This document shows positions 42,214-50,153 of a DNA stretch of 64,000 bases, piece after piece (the stretch's first letter is position 1; the number at the start of each line of letters is the position of its first letter). Origin of the DNA: Microbacterium telephonicum (GTDB lineage: Bacteria; Actinomycetota; Actinomycetes; Actinomycetales; Microbacteriaceae); assembly GCF_003651225.1 (NCBI RefSeq), contig NZ_RCDB01000003.1, forward strand, positions 786,240 to 850,239, given 5' to 3'. A program made the position numbers and the translations under genes. The notes beneath the pieces were generated by a model. It was given only the letters and a program-made list of their open reading frames with translations. It had not been told where the DNA came from and made no database searches.

Positions 42214-42262
42214 CGAGCGGGACGGTGGCGCTTGCCCGCTCGAGACCGATAATATACGATTT
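42214..42262. promoter_or_regulatory. Divergent control region of the transporter and hpa operons
   Basis: ATAATATACGAT (42249-42260) matches 10 of 12 bases of the perfect palindrome ATCGTATACGAT found before the ThDP gene. A second partial half-site, GATACGAC, follows. An 8-bp inverted repeat CGAGCGGG/CCCGCTCG is at 42214-42242. The FAH-RraA ribosome-binding site GAGGGAG precedes the ATG at 42291. Confidence 0.55.
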
Positions 42263-42290
42263 CAGATACGACGCAAGAGCGAGGGAGCTC

Positions 42291-43784
42291 ATGACCATCG
42301 ACCACACCAGCGCCGATCCACGCTTCGCCGGCCTTCCCGGCCGCCCGGGCAAGATCGTCGCGGTCCACCTCAGCTACGCCTCGCGCGCCGCCCAGCGCGG
42401 TCGCACCCCCGAGGCCCCGTCGTACTTCTTCAAGGCGTCGAGCTCGGTCGCCGCCTCCGGCGGCACCGTGGAGCGCCCCGCCGGCACCGAGCTGCTCGCC
42501 TTCGAGGGCGAGATCGCGCTCGTGATCGGCGCGCCCGCGCGTCGGGTGGGCGAGGACACCGCGTGGGACCACGTCGCGTGGGTGACGGCATCCGACGACC
42601 TCGGTCTGTACGACCTGCGGGCGAACGACAAGGGCTCGAACGTGCGGTCCAAGGGCGGCGACGGCTTCACGCCGATCGGGCCCGACCTCATCGACGCGCG
42701 CACGGTCGACCCGGGCGCGCTCCGCGTGCGCACGTGGGTCAACGGCACGCTCGCGCAGGACGACACGACCGCCGGGCTTCTCTTCCCGCTGGCCCGGATC
42801 GTCGCAGACCTGTCGCAGCACTTCACGCTCGAGACGGGCGACGTCATCCTCACCGGCACGCCCGCCGGCTCGTCGGTCGTCGTCCCCGGCGACGTCGTCG
42901 AGGTCGAAGTCGACAGTCCCGCGACCGGCGCCACCAGTGGACGTCTCGTGACGACGGTCGTCGAGGGTCCGGATGCCGGCTTCGATGCCGCCCTCGGATC
43001 GCTCCCCGCCGTCGACGACACGCAGCGCGAAGAGGCGTGGGGATCCCGCGCCGCCGCGGGCCTGGCGCCGGAGTCCGAGTCCGAACCCGTCACGCTCACC
43101 CCCGCGCTGCGTGCCAAGCTCGCCGAGGCGCCCGTCGCCGGGCTCTCGCAGCAGCTGCGCAGGCGCGGCCTCGACAACGTCTCCATCGACGGCGTGCGGC
43201 CGCTGCACCCCGACGCGAAGCTCGTCGGCACGGCCCGCACCCTGCGGTTCGTGCCGAACCGCGAAGACCTGTTCGCCTCCCACGGCGGCGGCTACAACGC
43301 GCAGAAGCGCACCTTCGACGCCGTCTCAGAGGGCGAGGTCATCGTCATCGAGGCCCGCGGCGAGGCCGGATCGGGCACCCTCGGCGACGTCCTCGCCATC
43401 CGTGCCCATGCCCGCGGCGCCGCCGGCATCGTCACCGACGGTGGCGTGCGCGACCTCGACGCGGTCGCGGCGGTCGGCATCCCGGTCTACACGACCGGCG
43501 CCCACCCGGCCGTGCTCGGGCGGCGGCACGTGCCGTGGGACCACGACCTCACGATCGCGTGCGGCGGCGCCACCGTGCAGCCCGGCGACATCATCGTCGG
43601 CGACGCCGACGGCGTCATCGTCATCCCGCCCGCGCTCGCCGACGAGGTCGCGGATGCCGCGCTCGCGCAGGAGGTCGAGGACGCGTGGGTCGCCGCCCGC
43701 GTAGCGGAGGGGCATCCGATCGAGGGGCTCTTCCCGATGGACGCCGCCTGGCGCGCCCGCTACATCGAGGAGACCGGCCGATGA
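42291..43784 (+). CDS. FAH-family hydrolase/decarboxylase fused to an RraA/HMG-aldolase-like domain
   Basis: 497 aa, two enzymes in one chain. Residues about 18-245 are a fumarylacetoacetate hydrolase (HpaG-like) domain with metal ligands in ELLAFEGEIALVIG and the DDLGLYDLRANDKGSN/KGGDGFTPIGP motifs. Residues about 265-497 are an RraA-like domain with GDVLAIRAHARGAAGIVTDG then GVRD (substrate Arg and Asp of HMG/CHA aldolases) and GDADGVIVIP. In E. coli HpaG is a tandem of two FAH domains doing decarboxylation and isomerisation; here the second one is replaced by RraA, whose relatives decarboxylate oxo acids. First gene of the hpa operon; overlaps the GntR gene (ATGA). Confidence 0.9.
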   Translation: MTIDHTSADPRFAGLPGRPGKIVAVHLSYASRAAQRGRTPEAPSYFFKASSSVAASGGTVERPAGTELLAFEGEIALVIGAPARRVGEDTAWDHVAWVTASDDLGLYDLRANDKGSNVRSKGGDGFTPIGPDLIDARTVDPGALRVRTWVNGTLAQDDTTAGLLFPLARIVADLSQHFTLETGDVILTGTPAGSSVVVPGDVVEVEVDSPATGATSGRLVTTVVEGPDAGFDAALGSLPAVDDTQREEAWGSRAAAGLAPESESEPVTLTPALRAKLAEAPVAGLSQQLRRRGLDNVSIDGVRPLHPDAKLVGTARTLRFVPNREDLFASHGGGYNAQKRTFDAVSEGEVIVIEARGEAGSGTLGDVLAIRAHARGAAGIVTDGGVRDLDAVAAVGIPVYTTGAHPAVLGRRHVPWDHDLTIACGGATVQPGDIIVGDADGVIVIPPALADEVADAALAQEVEDAWVAARVAEGHPIEGLFPMDAAWRARYIEETGR

Positions 43785-44470
43785 CCACTCCCCAGGTCGC
43801 GGCCGGCAGCAAGTCGCAGGTGGCCTACGACTGGATCCGCGAGCGCATCGCGCGCCACGAGTTCGGCCCCGGCTACCGCCTCGTACTCGGGGCGATCGCC
43901 GCCGAGCTCGACATGAGCGTCGTCCCCGTCCGCGAGGCCATCCGGCGTCTCGAAGCCGAACACCTGGTGACGTTCGAGAAGAACGTCGGCGCCCGCGTCT
44001 CGGTCGTCGACGAAGACCAGTACGTCCACACGATGCAGACCCTCGGACTGCTCGAGGGCTACGCGACCCGGCTGGCGGCCCCCCACCTGACCGCCGACGA
44101 CCTCGCCCACGCCGCCGAGATCAACGCCCGCATGCACCGGCTGATCGACGACTTCGACCCGCACGTGTACACCCAGCTCAACCAGCGCTTCCACGCCGTG
44201 CTGTTCGACCGCTGCCCGAATCCCGATGTGCGGGACCTGGTCGAGCGCACGTGGGGGCGCCTGGCGGGTCTGCGTGACACGTCGTTCTCGCTCATCCCGC
44301 ACCGGCCCCGCCACTCCGTCGAGGAGCACGACCGCATCCTCGACCTCATCCGCGACGGCGCCGACCCCACCGAGCTCGAACTCACGACCCGCAACCACCG
44401 ACTGCGCACGCTCGACGCGTTCCTCGACGCGCGGCATCCGGAGACCGCCCACCGATCGGAGACGACATGA
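43781..44470 (+). CDS. GntR-family regulator, FCD subfamily
   Basis: 229 aa. N-terminal winged helix (SQVAYDWIRERIARHEFGPGYRLVLGAIAAELDMSVVPVREAIRRLEAEHLV) and C-terminal all-helical FCD effector domain with putative metal-binding residues in DPHVYTQLNQRFHAVLF and EEHDRIL. It overlaps both neighbours by 4 nt (ATGA), so it is produced with the catabolic enzymes. It probably represses this operon and the ThDP gene through the GTATAC-centred palindrome and is released by a pathway intermediate (inference). Confidence 0.9.
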   Translation: MTTPQVAAGSKSQVAYDWIRERIARHEFGPGYRLVLGAIAAELDMSVVPVREAIRRLEAEHLVTFEKNVGARVSVVDEDQYVHTMQTLGLLEGYATRLAAPHLTADDLAHAAEINARMHRLIDDFDPHVYTQLNQRFHAVLFDRCPNPDVRDLVERTWGRLAGLRDTSFSLIPHRPRHSVEEHDRILDLIRDGADPTELELTTRNHRLRTLDAFLDARHPETAHRSETT

Positions 44471-45981
44471 CCACCGCCCCCGCGCTCGACGCGCGTCATG
44501 TTCCGGCAGCGCTGCCGGACCGCATCCGCCACTACATCGACGGCGCCTTCGTCGACTCGCAGGACGGCGACACGTTCGACGTGCTCGAGCCGGTGAGCAA
44601 CGAGGTGTACGTGCAGGCCGCGGCCGGCAAGAAGGCCGACATCGATCTCGCCGTCGCCGCCGCACGTCACGCGTTCACCGACGGACCGTGGCCGCGGATG
44701 CTGCCGCGCGAGCGCTCCCGGGTGCTGCACCGCATCGCGGACATCGTCGAGTCACGCGATGCCCGCCTCGCCGAGCTCGAGTCGTTCGACTCGGGGCTGC
44801 CGATCACGCAGGCGCTCGGGCAGGCCCGCCGGGCCGCCGAGAACTTCCGCTTCTTCGCCGATCTCGTCGTCGCGCAGGCCGACGACACCTTCAAGGTGCC
44901 GGGTCGGCAGATCAACTACGTCAACCGCAAGCCCATCGGCGTCGCGGGGCTCATCACGCCCTGGAACACGCCGTTCATGCTCGAGTCGTGGAAGCTCGGA
45001 CCGGCGCTGGCCACCGGCAACACCGTCGTGCTCAAGCCGGCGGAGTTCACACCGCTGTCGGCGTCGCTGTGGGCGGAGATCTTCGAGGAGGCGGGGCTGC
45101 CTCAGGGCGTGTTCAACCTCGTCAACGGCCTCGGCGAGGAGGCCGGCGACGCGCTCGTGAAGCATCCCGACGTGCCCCTCATCTCGTTCACCGGCGAATC
45201 CTCGACCGGCAAGCTCATCTTCGCCAACGCGGCCCCGCACCTGAAGGGACTGTCGATGGAGCTGGGCGGGAAGTCTCCCGCGATCGTGTTCGCCGACGCC
45301 GACCTCGACGCGGCGATCGACGCGACGATCTTCGGGGTGTTCTCGCTCAACGGCGAACGCTGCACGGCCGGCAGCCGCATCCTGGTGCAGCGCGAGGTCT
45401 ACGCCGAGTTCGTCGAGCGCTACGCGGCGCAGGCGCGGCGCGTGAGGGTCGGCTACCCGCACGACCCCGCGACCGAGGTCGGCGCGCTCGTGCACCCCGA
45501 GCACTTCGCCAAGGTCATGTCGTACGTCGAGATCGGCAAGACCGAGGGACGCCTGGTCGCCGGCGGCGGTCAGCCCGACGGCTTCGCGTTCGGCAACTTC
45601 GTCGCCCCGACGGTGTTCGCCGACGTCTCTCCCGACGCGAGGATCTTCCAGGAGGAGATCTTCGGCCCGGTCGTCGCCATCACCCCGTTCGACACCGACG
45701 ACGAGGCGCTCGCGCTCGCCAACGACACGAAGTACGGCCTGGCCGCCTACGTGTGGACGAACGACCTGAAGCGCGCGCACAACTTCTCGCAGGCGATCGA
45801 GGCGGGCATGGTGTGGCTCAACTCGAACAACGTGCGCGACCTGCGCACCCCGTTCGGCGGCGTCAAGGCCTCCGGCCTCGGGCACGAGGGCGGCTACCGC
45901 TCGATCGACTTCTACACCGACCAGCAGGCCGTGCACATCACGCTCGGCGAGGTGCACAACCCCACCTTCGGCAAGCACTGA
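44467..45981 (+). CDS. hpaE: 5-carboxymethyl-2-hydroxymuconate semialdehyde dehydrogenase
   Basis: 504 aa NAD-dependent aldehyde dehydrogenase. Active-site Glu in SMELGGKSP and Cys in NGERCTAGSR; cofactor motif FTGESSTGKLI. Location between the regulator and homoprotocatechuate dioxygenase identifies it as HpaE, which oxidises the ring-cleavage semialdehyde to the dicarboxylate. The sequence alone could fit other hydroxymuconic semialdehyde dehydrogenases. Starts within the GntR stop. Confidence 0.9.
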   Translation: MTTAPALDARHVPAALPDRIRHYIDGAFVDSQDGDTFDVLEPVSNEVYVQAAAGKKADIDLAVAAARHAFTDGPWPRMLPRERSRVLHRIADIVESRDARLAELESFDSGLPITQALGQARRAAENFRFFADLVVAQADDTFKVPGRQINYVNRKPIGVAGLITPWNTPFMLESWKLGPALATGNTVVLKPAEFTPLSASLWAEIFEEAGLPQGVFNLVNGLGEEAGDALVKHPDVPLISFTGESSTGKLIFANAAPHLKGLSMELGGKSPAIVFADADLDAAIDATIFGVFSLNGERCTAGSRILVQREVYAEFVERYAAQARRVRVGYPHDPATEVGALVHPEHFAKVMSYVEIGKTEGRLVAGGGQPDGFAFGNFVAPTVFADVSPDARIFQEEIFGPVVAITPFDTDDEALALANDTKYGLAAYVWTNDLKRAHNFSQAIEAGMVWLNSNNVRDLRTPFGGVKASGLGHEGGYRSIDFYTDQQAVHITLGEVHNPTFGKH

Positions 45982-46012
45982 CCTCCGCAGACCGACCAGC
46001 AAGGACGCTGAC

Positions 46013-47182
46013 ATGACTTCCCACCGCGATCAGATGACCCTCACCTCCTCGGGCTACTACGTCTCCCCCGAGGCCCCGATCCACGCCGAGAACCCCGTCG
46101 CCACCCCGCAGTCGGCGCCGCCCGACATCCTGCGCTGCGCCTACATGGAGCTCGTCGTCACCGACCTCGCCGCGTCGCGGGAGTTCTACGTCGACGTGCT
46201 CGGCCTGTACGTCACCGCCGAGGACGACGACGCGGTCTACCTGCGCTCGACCGAGGAGTTCATCCACCACAATCTCGTGCTGCGCCGCGGGCCGATCGCC
46301 GCCGTCGCCGCCTTCAGCTACCGCGTCCGCTCGGCGGAGGACCTCGACCGCGCAGTCGCGTTCTACACCGAGCTCGGCTGCCGCGTGGAACGGCGTGCGG
46401 AGGGCTTCGTGAAGGGCATCGGCGATTCGGTGCGCGTCGAGGACCCGCTCGGGTTCCCGTACGAGTTCTTCTTCGAGACGACGCACGTCGAGCGCCTGAG
46501 CTGGCGCTACGACCTGCACACCCCCGGCGAGCTCGTGCGTCTCGACCACTTCAACCAGGTCACACCCGACGTGCCGCGGGCCGTGCGCCACTACCAGGAT
46601 CTCGGGTTCCGGGTCACCGAGGACATCCAGGACGAGGACGGCACCGTCTACGCGGCGTGGATGCGGCGCAAGCCCACCGTGCACGACACCGCGGCGACCG
46701 GCGGCGACGGGCCGCGGATGCACCACGTCGCCTTCGCGACGCACGAGAAGCACAACATCCTCGCGATCTGCGACAAGCTCGGGGCGCTGCGCCGCTCGGA
46801 CGCGATCGAGCGCGGCCCCGGCCGCCACGGGGTCTCGAACGCGTTCTACCTGTATCTGCGCGACCCCGACGGGCACCGCGTGGAGATCTACACGCAGGAC
46901 TACTACACCGGCGATCCCGACAACCCGGTCGTCACGTGGGACGTGCACGACAACCAGCGCCGCGACTGGTGGGGCAACCCCGTCGTCCCGTCGTGGTACA
47001 CCGAAGCTTCGCTCGTGCTCGACCTCGACGGCAACCCGCAGCCGGTGCGCGCCCGCACCGACGCGTCGGAGATGGCCGTGACGATCGGCGCCGACGGTTT
47101 CAGCTACACGCGCCGCGACGAGGGCGAGTCGTCGATGCCGGAGTACAAGCAGGGCGAGTACAAGCTCGGGCACCAGCTGTGA
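46013..47182 (+). CDS. hpaD: Homoprotocatechuate 2,3-dioxygenase (extradiol, type I)
   Basis: 389 aa vicinal-oxygen-chelate dioxygenase that opens 3,4-dihydroxyphenylacetate. Metal ligands are His179 (RLDHFNQVTPDV), His238 (MHHVAFATHEKHN) and Glu291 (GHRVEIYTQDYY); acid-base His224 and Tyr281 are kept. All five are offset by exactly 24 from the Brevibacterium fuscum enzyme numbering (155, 214, 267, 200, 257), which reflects a longer N-terminus here. The C-terminal lid motif DVHDNQRRDWWGNPVVPSWY is also conserved. This is the anchor call for the whole pathway. A 31-nt gap separates it from hpaE. Confidence 0.96.
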   Translation: MTSHRDQMTLTSSGYYVSPEAPIHAENPVATPQSAPPDILRCAYMELVVTDLAASREFYVDVLGLYVTAEDDDAVYLRSTEEFIHHNLVLRRGPIAAVAAFSYRVRSAEDLDRAVAFYTELGCRVERRAEGFVKGIGDSVRVEDPLGFPYEFFFETTHVERLSWRYDLHTPGELVRLDHFNQVTPDVPRAVRHYQDLGFRVTEDIQDEDGTVYAAWMRRKPTVHDTAATGGDGPRMHHVAFATHEKHNILAICDKLGALRRSDAIERGPGRHGVSNAFYLYLRDPDGHRVEIYTQDYYTGDPDNPVVTWDVHDNQRRDWWGNPVVPSWYTEASLVLDLDGNPQPVRARTDASEMAVTIGADGFSYTRRDEGESSMPEYKQGEYKLGHQL

Positions 47183-47192
47183 GCCTGCCCGC

Positions 47193-47225
47193 GCGTTTCG
47201 ACTCGCTCCGCTCGCTCAACGACCG
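47193..47225. repeat. GTTTCGACTCG hairpin repeat inside the hpa operon
   Basis: Same core as the tandem copies at 15161-15262. It fills most of the 55-nt gap between hpaD and hpaH, where it could form a hairpin in the operon mRNA. Confidence 0.7.
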
Positions 47226-47237
47226 AATGGACTCCCC

Positions 47238-48023
47238 ATGCTGACACCCGAGGCGATCGCCTCCCTCGCCGACGAGCTCGCCGAGGCCGATCGCGCGCAC
47301 ACCGTCATCCCGCGCATCACGGCACGCCACCCGGATGCCACGGTCGAGGATGCGTACGCGATCCAGGCGGTCTGGCGCGACCGGATGACGGCATCCGGGA
47401 GGCGCCTGGTCGGTCGCAAGATCGGGCTCACCTCGAAGGCGATGCAGCAGGCGACGGGCATCACCGAGCCCGACTACGGAGTCATGTTCGACGACACCGT
47501 GTACGACGACGGCGCCGAGATCCCGGTCGACCTGTTCTCGAACGTGCGCATCGAGGTGGAGCTCGCGTTCGTGCTCGCTTCCCCGCTCGAAGGGCCCGAC
47601 TGCACGCTTGCGGACGTGCTCGCCGCCGTCGACCAGGTCGTGCCGGCGCTGGAGGTGCTGAACTCGCACATCGAGCTGGAGGGCCGCACGATCGTCGACA
47701 CCATCAGCGACAACGCGGCCTACGGGGCGATGGTGCTGGGCTCGACGCGGCGACGGGTCGACGAGGTCGACCTGCCGTGGGTGCCGGGCGTGCTCAGCCG
47801 CAACGGCGAGATCGAGGAGACGGGCGTCGCGGCCGGGGTGCTCGGGCACCCGGCGAGTGGCGTCGCGTGGCTCGCGAACAAGCTGCACCAGCACGGTGAC
47901 AGACTCGAGGCGGGCGAGATCATCCTGGCGGGGTCGTTCACCCGGCCGATGTGGGTCTCGCGCGGCGACACCGTCCACTGCGACTACGGACCGATGGGGA
48001 CCATCACATGCCGATTCGTCTGA
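47238..48023 (+). CDS. hpaH: 2-oxo-hept-4-ene-1,7-dioate hydratase
   Basis: 261 aa, FAH-like hydratase (2-keto-4-pentenoate hydratase group). GRKIGLTSKAMQQATGITEPDYGVM and the metal-site segments RIEVELAFVL and ALEVLNSHIE are conserved in HpaH/MhpD. It adds water to 2-oxo-hept-4-ene-1,7-dioate to give the HpaI substrate. The end overlaps the hpaI start by 16 nt. Confidence 0.93.
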   Translation: MLTPEAIASLADELAEADRAHTVIPRITARHPDATVEDAYAIQAVWRDRMTASGRRLVGRKIGLTSKAMQQATGITEPDYGVMFDDTVYDDGAEIPVDLFSNVRIEVELAFVLASPLEGPDCTLADVLAAVDQVVPALEVLNSHIELEGRTIVDTISDNAAYGAMVLGSTRRRVDEVDLPWVPGVLSRNGEIEETGVAAGVLGHPASGVAWLANKLHQHGDRLEAGEIILAGSFTRPMWVSRGDTVHCDYGPMGTITCRFV

Positions 48024-48811
48024 CCCCCACCTTCCGTGACGCGCTCGCGGCGTCAGGCCGCCCGCTCGCCGGCGCCTGGGCGTGCACGGGCTCGCCGCTG
48101 GTGACCGAGATCGTCGCGGGTGCGGGTCTGGACTGGCTGCTGATCGACATGGAGCATTCGCCGCTCGGCCTCGAGTCGGTGCTCGCGCAGCTGCAGGTCG
48201 CGGCCGGCTACCCCACGACCCCCGTCGTGCGGGTGCCGTTCGGCGATGTCGTGACGATCAAGCAGGTGCTCGACCTGGGCGCGCAGAACCTGCTCGTGCC
48301 GATGGTCTCCTCGGCGGCGCAGGCCGAAGAGGTCGTCGCGGCCGTGCGCTACCCGCCGCGCGGACGTCGCGGCGTCGGATCGGCGCTGGCGCGCTCGGCA
48401 CGCTGGAACCGCGTCGACGACTACCTGCAGAACGCCGACGCGCACGTGTCGCTGTTCGTGCAGATCGAGACCGTCGAGGGCGTCGAGAACGCGGCCGCGA
48501 TCGCGGCGGTCGACGGCGTCGACGGCGTGTTCGTCGGACCGAGCGACCTCGCTGCGTCGATGGGCGTGCTCGGGCAGCAGACGCACCCCGACGTCACCGC
48601 CGCGGTGCTGCGTGCGTTTGCCGCCGTCCGCACGGCCGGCAAGCCCGTCGGCGTCAACGCGTTCGACCCGGCCGTCGCACAGGCCTACGTCGACGCGGGC
48701 GCGTCGTTCCTGCTCGTCGGGGCGGACGTCGCCCTGCTCGCCCGGGCGACGGAGAGCCTGGCGCAGCGCTGGGTGCCCGCATCCGACGACGGGGGACGCG
48801 CCTCGTATTGA
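48008..48811 (+). CDS. hpaI: 4-hydroxy-2-oxoheptane-1,7-dioate aldolase
   Basis: 267 aa class II pyruvate aldolase. Motifs: DWLLIDMEHSPLG (catalytic His), RVPFGDVVTIKQVLDLGAQNLLVPMV, VQIETVEGVEN (metal Glu) and FVGPSDLAASMG (metal Asp). Cuts the last intermediate into pyruvate and succinate semialdehyde. The ATG lies inside hpaH. No succinate semialdehyde dehydrogenase gene is in the window. Confidence 0.93.
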   Translation: MPIRLTPTFRDALAASGRPLAGAWACTGSPLVTEIVAGAGLDWLLIDMEHSPLGLESVLAQLQVAAGYPTTPVVRVPFGDVVTIKQVLDLGAQNLLVPMVSSAAQAEEVVAAVRYPPRGRRGVGSALARSARWNRVDDYLQNADAHVSLFVQIETVEGVENAAAIAAVDGVDGVFVGPSDLAASMGVLGQQTHPDVTAAVLRAFAAVRTAGKPVGVNAFDPAVAQAYVDAGASFLLVGADVALLARATESLAQRWVPASDDGGRASY

Positions 48812-48842
48812 GGCCGGCGCACGTCGGGCGGGCTGTCGCGCC

Positions 48843-48941
48843 GTTCAGTTCTCAGGATGGCTGCCCGCGGTCCCGGCCGCCGGCCGCCGGATTCCCGCGC
48901 ACCCCGGGCCGTCTGACCGCCATCCGTCCTGAGAAGTGAAC
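48843..48941. repeat. Palindromic element B between hpaI and the EI24 gene
   Basis: GTTCAGTTCTCAGGATGGCT (48843-48862) and GTTCACTTCTCAGGACGGAT read from the other strand (48922-48941) match at 17 of 20 positions. The end pattern GTTCAnnnCTCnGGA is shared with elements A1/A2 (GTTCACAACTCCGGA). The centre has a CGGCCGCCGGCCGCCGG run. Lies between convergent gene ends, so it may act as a terminator. Confidence 0.62.
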
Positions 48942-48952
48942 AGGCAGGCGGC

Positions 48953-49684
48953 TCACACCGGGTCGCCGTGCAGTTCGCGGCTGAGCACGGTGGCGCCGGC
49001 GACGGCGGCCGGCATCGTGATCACGGCGCCGAGCGGCACGAGGAAGCACAGCTGCGTGGCGACGCCGAACCCCAGCACGCGGGCGCGGTGCGCGCGGCGC
49101 AGGCGCCGCCGCTCGGGCGCCCGTACGCCTCGGGCGGCGAGCCCGCGCGCGGTGAGCTCGTCGGCGAGCAGCCAACCCGTGCACAGCACCGCGACCACCG
49201 CGCTGACCGCGCCGCCGACGACGGGGATGAGCCCGAGCAGCGCGGCGATGAGGGCGAACACGATGCCGCGCACGACGAGCACGAGCCCGTCGCGCACCGA
49301 GCGCCAGAAGCCGGAGATGTCGGCGATGTCGGGGCTGCCGAGGTCGGCCTCGACGGCGCGCCAGATGCGCTCGTAGAACGGGTCGCCGATGATGAGGGTG
49401 AGCGCCGTGAACGAGACCGCCGCCAGCACGATGGCCGCCCCGAGCATCGCGGTGCCGATCGCGACGCGCAGCACCGTGGCCCAGAATCCGGGCCAGCCGT
49501 CGGCGAACGGGGTGACGGCATCCGTCAGCGCCGGCAGCGAGACGCCGAGGGCGACGAGGGCGGTCAGCAGCAGCGCACCGGCGATCGCGGCCGGGATGAT
49601 CCCGAGCGCCATGGGCCCCGGCAGCCGCCGCCAGTAGCCGAAGCCGCGGCCGAGCACGGCCATCCCCCCGACGAACGCACGCAT
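48953..49684 (-). CDS. EI24/CysZ-like membrane protein
   Basis: 243 aa with about 5-6 membrane helices. The EI24 pattern is clear: LGRGFGYWRRLPGPMALGIIPAAI at the start, LIIGDPFYERIWRAVE in the middle, and RGIVFALIAALLGLIPVVGGAVSAVVAV. Bacterial relatives include the sulfate channel CysZ, but this actinobacterial branch has no proven function. TAGGCT ends 7 nt before the ATG. Confidence 0.83.
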   Translation of the reverse strand: MRAFVGGMAVLGRGFGYWRRLPGPMALGIIPAAIAGALLLTALVALGVSLPALTDAVTPFADGWPGFWATVLRVAIGTAMLGAAIVLAAVSFTALTLIIGDPFYERIWRAVEADLGSPDIADISGFWRSVRDGLVLVVRGIVFALIAALLGLIPVVGGAVSAVVAVLCTGWLLADELTARGLAARGVRAPERRRLRRAHRARVLGFGVATQLCFLVPLGAVITMPAAVAGATVLSRELHGDPV

Positions 49685-49691
49685 CGCCCTC

Positions 49692-49697
49692 AGCCTA
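49692..49697 (-). promoter_or_regulatory. -10 box TAGGCT of leaderless EI24 gene
   Basis: TAGGCT (minus strand) ends 7 nt before the ATG at 49684. Confidence 0.45.
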
Positions 49698-49754
49698 CGG
49701 CGCGGGAGGGGATCGCCGGAGCCGTGGACCGGGGCCTCAGCGTGCGCGGCGGGC

Positions 49755-50057
49755 TCAGGCCTGGGCGAAGGTGAGGCAGTCGGCGGCGTCGGCGCCGGGG
49801 CCGATGCGCACGGCGGCGGCGGTGCACTCGAGCGACTCGTTGTGCACGCAGTCGGCGCGCTTGCAGGCGCCCACGTGCGTCACGACCTTGTCGAGGCCAC
49901 CCTTGGTGCCCAGCGGCACGAAGGTCGCACACTCGACGTCGCCGGCATCCTTGCCGATCGTGACGGCGGCGGCGTGGCAGTGCGAGTGGTCGTTGTACGA
50001 GCAGCCCGCCACCGAGCACTCGGAGATGCGGGACAGGTCGTCGAGGGTCATGCTCAT
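49755..50057 (-). CDS. DUF1540 tandem cysteine-motif protein
   Basis: 100 aa made of two copies of one small metal-binding-like module: Cys14-x4-Cys19-x7-Cys27-x15-Cys43 and Cys65-x4-Cys70-x7-Cys78-x15-Cys94. Spacing is identical in both copies. This is the DUF1540 arrangement, probably binding zinc or iron. ATG with GGAGG 6 nt upstream. Role unknown. Confidence 0.85.
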   Translation of the reverse strand: MSMTLDDLSRISECSVAGCSYNDHSHCHAAAVTIGKDAGDVECATFVPLGTKGGLDKVVTHVGACKRADCVHNESLECTAAAVRIGPGADAADCLTFAQA

Positions 50058-50153
50058 GGGAGCCTCCAGGGTTCGTCTGCCGCCGACGGTACGCCGATCG
50101 ACGCGTCGGCGTAACCCCTACGGCCGTGTTTTATCCCTGGTCAGACCTGAAAA

